Assembly: GCA_020025255.1 (NCBI GenBank)
Contig: JAHHSK010000045.1
Location: 1-16,462 of the forward strand
Length of the DNA stretch: 16,462 bases
Direction: 5' to 3'
DNA from: Ruthenibacterium sp.
GTDB lineage: Bacteria > Bacillota > Clostridia > Oscillospirales > Ruminococcaceae
This document shows, piece by piece, positions 14,301 to 16,462 of this stretch. Position numbers and translations under genes: made by a program. The notes below the pieces were generated by a model, which was not told where the DNA came from, did not search any database, and saw only the letters and a list, made by a program, of their open reading frames with translations. Position 1 is the stretch's first letter, and each line of letters opens with the position of its first letter.

Positions 14301-16424
14301 TTATTCGGATGCTTTTCCTGAATCCAAAGAGGGAAGCTGCGCAATCACCGCTTCCTGCGGCAAGGCGGACATCGAATGCAGGCTGATCCCAAGAGTTGAG
14401 AGATTATGCAGCGCGGCAGAAAGCTTTGGGCTGATAACGCCCAGAAGTCCCAAGCCGATCAAGCTCCCGTTAAAGCCGATCACAAAGCGATAATTCTGAT
14501 GCAGCCGATCCAGCAGTCCCTGTGCAATGATCCGCAGCCGGACAAGATCCCACAGATCCTCCCCGGAAATGGTGATGTCGGAAATCTGTCTGGCAAGCGC
14601 AGCGCCATCATTGACCGCGATCCCGACATCGGCTTCGGAAAGTGCAGGAGAATCGTTGATGCCGTCACCAACCATAATGACAATGTGTCCTTGCTTACGA
14701 AGCTGCGCGATATAGGCTGCTTTATCGGCGGGCAGAACCTCGGCGCGAAAATCATCTATCCCCAGATTCTGTGCAATCGCGCAGGCAGTGCGGTGGTTAT
14801 CGCCTGTAAGCATGACGGCTTGACGGATACCGCAGTGACGCAAGGCGGCAAGGACATCTCGGGCTTCGCAGCGCAGGGGATCGGAAATTTCTATTACGGC
14901 GGCAAGTTCACCGCCGATAGCAAGATACAGCTGGGAATTTTCACAAGGCAGGGCGTCAAATCGGGCGCGTTCCGCCTGCGGGATCGAGCATTGCTCATCA
15001 TCGAAGATGAAATGAGAACTGCCGATCAGAACACGGGTGCCGTTTACGGTACTGGCAATCCCGTGTGCAACAATGTATTCGACTTTTGTATGGAATTCTT
15101 CATGAACCAGCCCCTGCGACCGCGCTTCTTCTACCACGGCATTTGCCAGCGAATGCGGAAAATGTTCCTCCAGACAGGCGGCAAGACGAAGCATTTCCGA
15201 TGCAGCGCGGCCTCCGAAGGGAATGACCTGCACCACGCGTGGACATGCGTGCGTCAAAGTTCCGGTTTTGTCAAAGACAATCGTATCAGCTTTTGCAGCC
15301 TGTTCCAGATACTTTCCACCCTTGACGGTGATGTGATGCTTTCCGGCTTCCCGCATGGCGGATAAAACAGCCAAAGGCATGGCAAGCTTCAGCGCGCAGG
15401 AAAAATCGACCATAAGAACTGATACGGCACGCGTTATACTGCGTGTGAGCAAAAAGCCAAGAAGGCTGACGGCAAAGGTATAGGGAACCAATTTGTCAGC
15501 CAGGTGTTCCGCTTTGTTTTCTGCGGCAGACTTCATCTGCTGTGAATCCTGGATCAAAGAGACGATTTTGTCATAGCGGCTGTTTCCGCTTGCTTTGCGA
15601 ACTTCCAGAATACATTCGCCCTCTTCCAGTACCGTTCCGGCATACAGCGTACCGCCGGCTTGTTTAGCGACCGGAACTGATTCTCCGGTAAGCGAGCTTT
15701 GGTTCACCATAATTTCCCCGGAAAGAATAACGCCATCTACCGGAACGATATTGCCCATACGGATAATAAGGTGATCGCCCGGATGCACCTGCGAGATAGG
15801 AACCAGAATTTCTTCGCCGTTTTCTGTGCGCAGCCATACGCGGTCCACATTCAAGGACATGCAGTGTGCAAGATCCTCTATGGAACGCTTGCGCGTCCAT
15901 TCTTCCAGCATTTCACCGATTTCCAAAAGAAAGATAACCATTCCGGCAGTGGAAAAATCGCGGCGGCATGCAGAAATGCCAATGGAAACAGCATCCAAAA
16001 GCTCTACTTTCATTTCGCGGTGCAATAGACAGCGCAAACCTTTGTGCAGGAACGGAATCATGTGGACAAGCACCTGTACAGTGCGCACAGGAGAGGGCAG
16101 CAGAAGGATAACGGCCTTTTTCAGAAGCTTTCCAATCAGTTTTTCCTGAAATTCCCGATCCAATTTCCGGCTGCTGTATGTGCTAAGTTCGAAAGCCGAC
16201 GTTTGTTCCCACGAAAAACGGCCGATCGAACGGATCACATTGCTGCGGTCGCCGGTGTAATATATAATGATGCAGCGCGTGCGTTCGTGAACGACAGCGC
16301 CTTTGTTCCAGGGCTGCTGTCTCAGCCATAAATCCAGCTTGTCAGCCTGTTCCATACTCATAGAGGGAATCTCCAGCCGGAGCCGCATTCTTCCGCGGCT
16401 TTCGTGTAAAATCGTTGCTTTCAT
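14301..16424 (-). CDS. P1B-type heavy-metal-translocating ATPase (SCALK type)
   Basis: This 707-residue membrane pump moves a metal ion out of the cytoplasm at the cost of ATP. An N-terminal soluble region (1-90) opens with HESRGRMRLRLEIP, an HMA-like fold without CxxC. The transmembrane part is mainly 100-170 and 310-360. The actuator has TGES (246-249). The ion-binding helix motif is DFSCALKLAMP, with Ser342-Cys343-Ala344 in place of the usual CPC. The phosphorylated aspartate is Asp385 in DKTGTLT. The nucleotide-domain histidine motif reads EEHFPHSLA (419-427), not the usual SEHP. MLTGDN (538-543) and GDGIND (586-591) are intact. The end has ALHNLSTLGISLHSM, resembling the HNxxT signature. 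The start at 16424 follows GGAGG. Similar clostridial pumps are often near feo genes, so iron, manganese, zinc or cobalt are all possible; copper is less likely. Confidence 0.9.
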   Translation of the reverse strand: MKATILHESRGRMRLRLEIPSMSMEQADKLDLWLRQQPWNKGAVVHERTRCIIIYYTGDRSNVIRSIGRFSWEQTSAFELSTYSSRKLDREFQEKLIGKLLKKAVILLLPSPVRTVQVLVHMIPFLHKGLRCLLHREMKVELLDAVSIGISACRRDFSTAGMVIFLLEIGEMLEEWTRKRSIEDLAHCMSLNVDRVWLRTENGEEILVPISQVHPGDHLIIRMGNIVPVDGVILSGEIMVNQSSLTGESVPVAKQAGGTLYAGTVLEEGECILEVRKASGNSRYDKIVSLIQDSQQMKSAAENKAEHLADKLVPYTFAVSLLGFLLTRSITRAVSVLMVDFSCALKLAMPLAVLSAMREAGKHHITVKGGKYLEQAAKADTIVFDKTGTLTHACPRVVQVIPFGGRAASEMLRLAACLEEHFPHSLANAVVEEARSQGLVHEEFHTKVEYIVAHGIASTVNGTRVLIGSSHFIFDDEQCSIPQAERARFDALPCENSQLYLAIGGELAAVIEISDPLRCEARDVLAALRHCGIRQAVMLTGDNHRTACAIAQNLGIDDFRAEVLPADKAAYIAQLRKQGHIVIMVGDGINDSPALSEADVGIAVNDGAALARQISDITISGEDLWDLVRLRIIAQGLLDRLHQNYRFVIGFNGSLIGLGLLGVISPKLSAALHNLSTLGISLHSMSALPQEAVIAQLPSLDSGKASE

Positions 16425-16462
16425 GTACTATCCTCCGGTTTCAAAAAAAGAGAGGAGCTGCA
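16425..16462 (-). other. Window edge: leader or upstream gene end
   Basis: The 38 bases hold the ATPase ribosome binding site (CCGGAGGA). On the minus strand two frames end here: one (ending KPEDST) stops with TGA overlapping the ATPase ATG, the other ends at 16443-16441 with APLFF. Either could be the tail of an upstream gene in the same operon. Too little is visible to decide, and no promoter is seen. Confidence 0.3.

Noticed and set aside
14406..15365. A 319-codon plus-strand frame
   Set aside because: It is antisense to the ATPase core, including DKTG and GDGIND regions, and has no start signal.

Overview
The window looks like chromosomal DNA from an anaerobic Gram-positive bacterium of the Bacillota, most likely a gut-type Clostridia (Oscillospirales or related). 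This is an inference from AGGAGG-type ribosome binding sites, sigma-A-like promoters, moderate GC content, and gene families typical of that group: an MMPL exporter paired with a secreted Gly-Ala-Leu repeat protein, a NatAB-like ABC pair, and an HMA protein next to an SCALK-type P1B ATPase. No rRNA, tRNA or CRISPR array is visible.

Left part (1-1810). The first 0.3 kb is the reverse-strand remnant of an IS200/IS605-type TnpA, frameshifted and with a damaged HUH motif. Beside it are a tiny open frame and a three-helix membrane protein that overlap by ATGA. A 13-bp perfect hairpin terminator (1198-1230) closes this unit. The next 580 bp hold no gene I can support but contain a 48-nt bulged hairpin ahead of the next operon.

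Middle part (1811-7661). A two-gene plus-strand operon encodes a 12-helix MMPL/RND-type transporter and a secreted coiled-coil repeat protein, ending at a strong terminator. A single D-2-hydroxyacid dehydrogenase gene follows, with its own promoter and a leader of about 165 nt. It converges on a minus-strand ABC unit across a bidirectional terminator. A possible decayed minus-strand gene lies between them.

Right part (7662-16462), all on the minus strand. From right to left in the direction of transcription there are three main units. (1) A P1B-type metal ATPase with its terminator, followed by a separately promoted HMA metal-binding protein whose promoter carries a GTTAG-N6-CTAAC operator candidate. 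(2) A corrinoid uptake operon: promoter, cobalamin riboswitch, attenuator-like terminator, lipoprotein BtuF, permease BtuC, ATPase BtuD, and last a divergent PduO-fold adenosyltransferase-like protein. The genes are coupled by overlaps of 17 and 14 nt and a 2-nt gap. (3) A NatA/NatB-like ABC exporter whose promoter is covered by a 17-bp near-perfect palindrome.

The most coherent system is the corrinoid operon. Imported corrinoid would be adenosylated by, or handed to, the last protein, and adenosylcobalamin would then shut the operon off through the riboswitch. The adenosyltransferase-like protein lacks several residues expected of an active PduO enzyme, so its role is the most interesting open question here.
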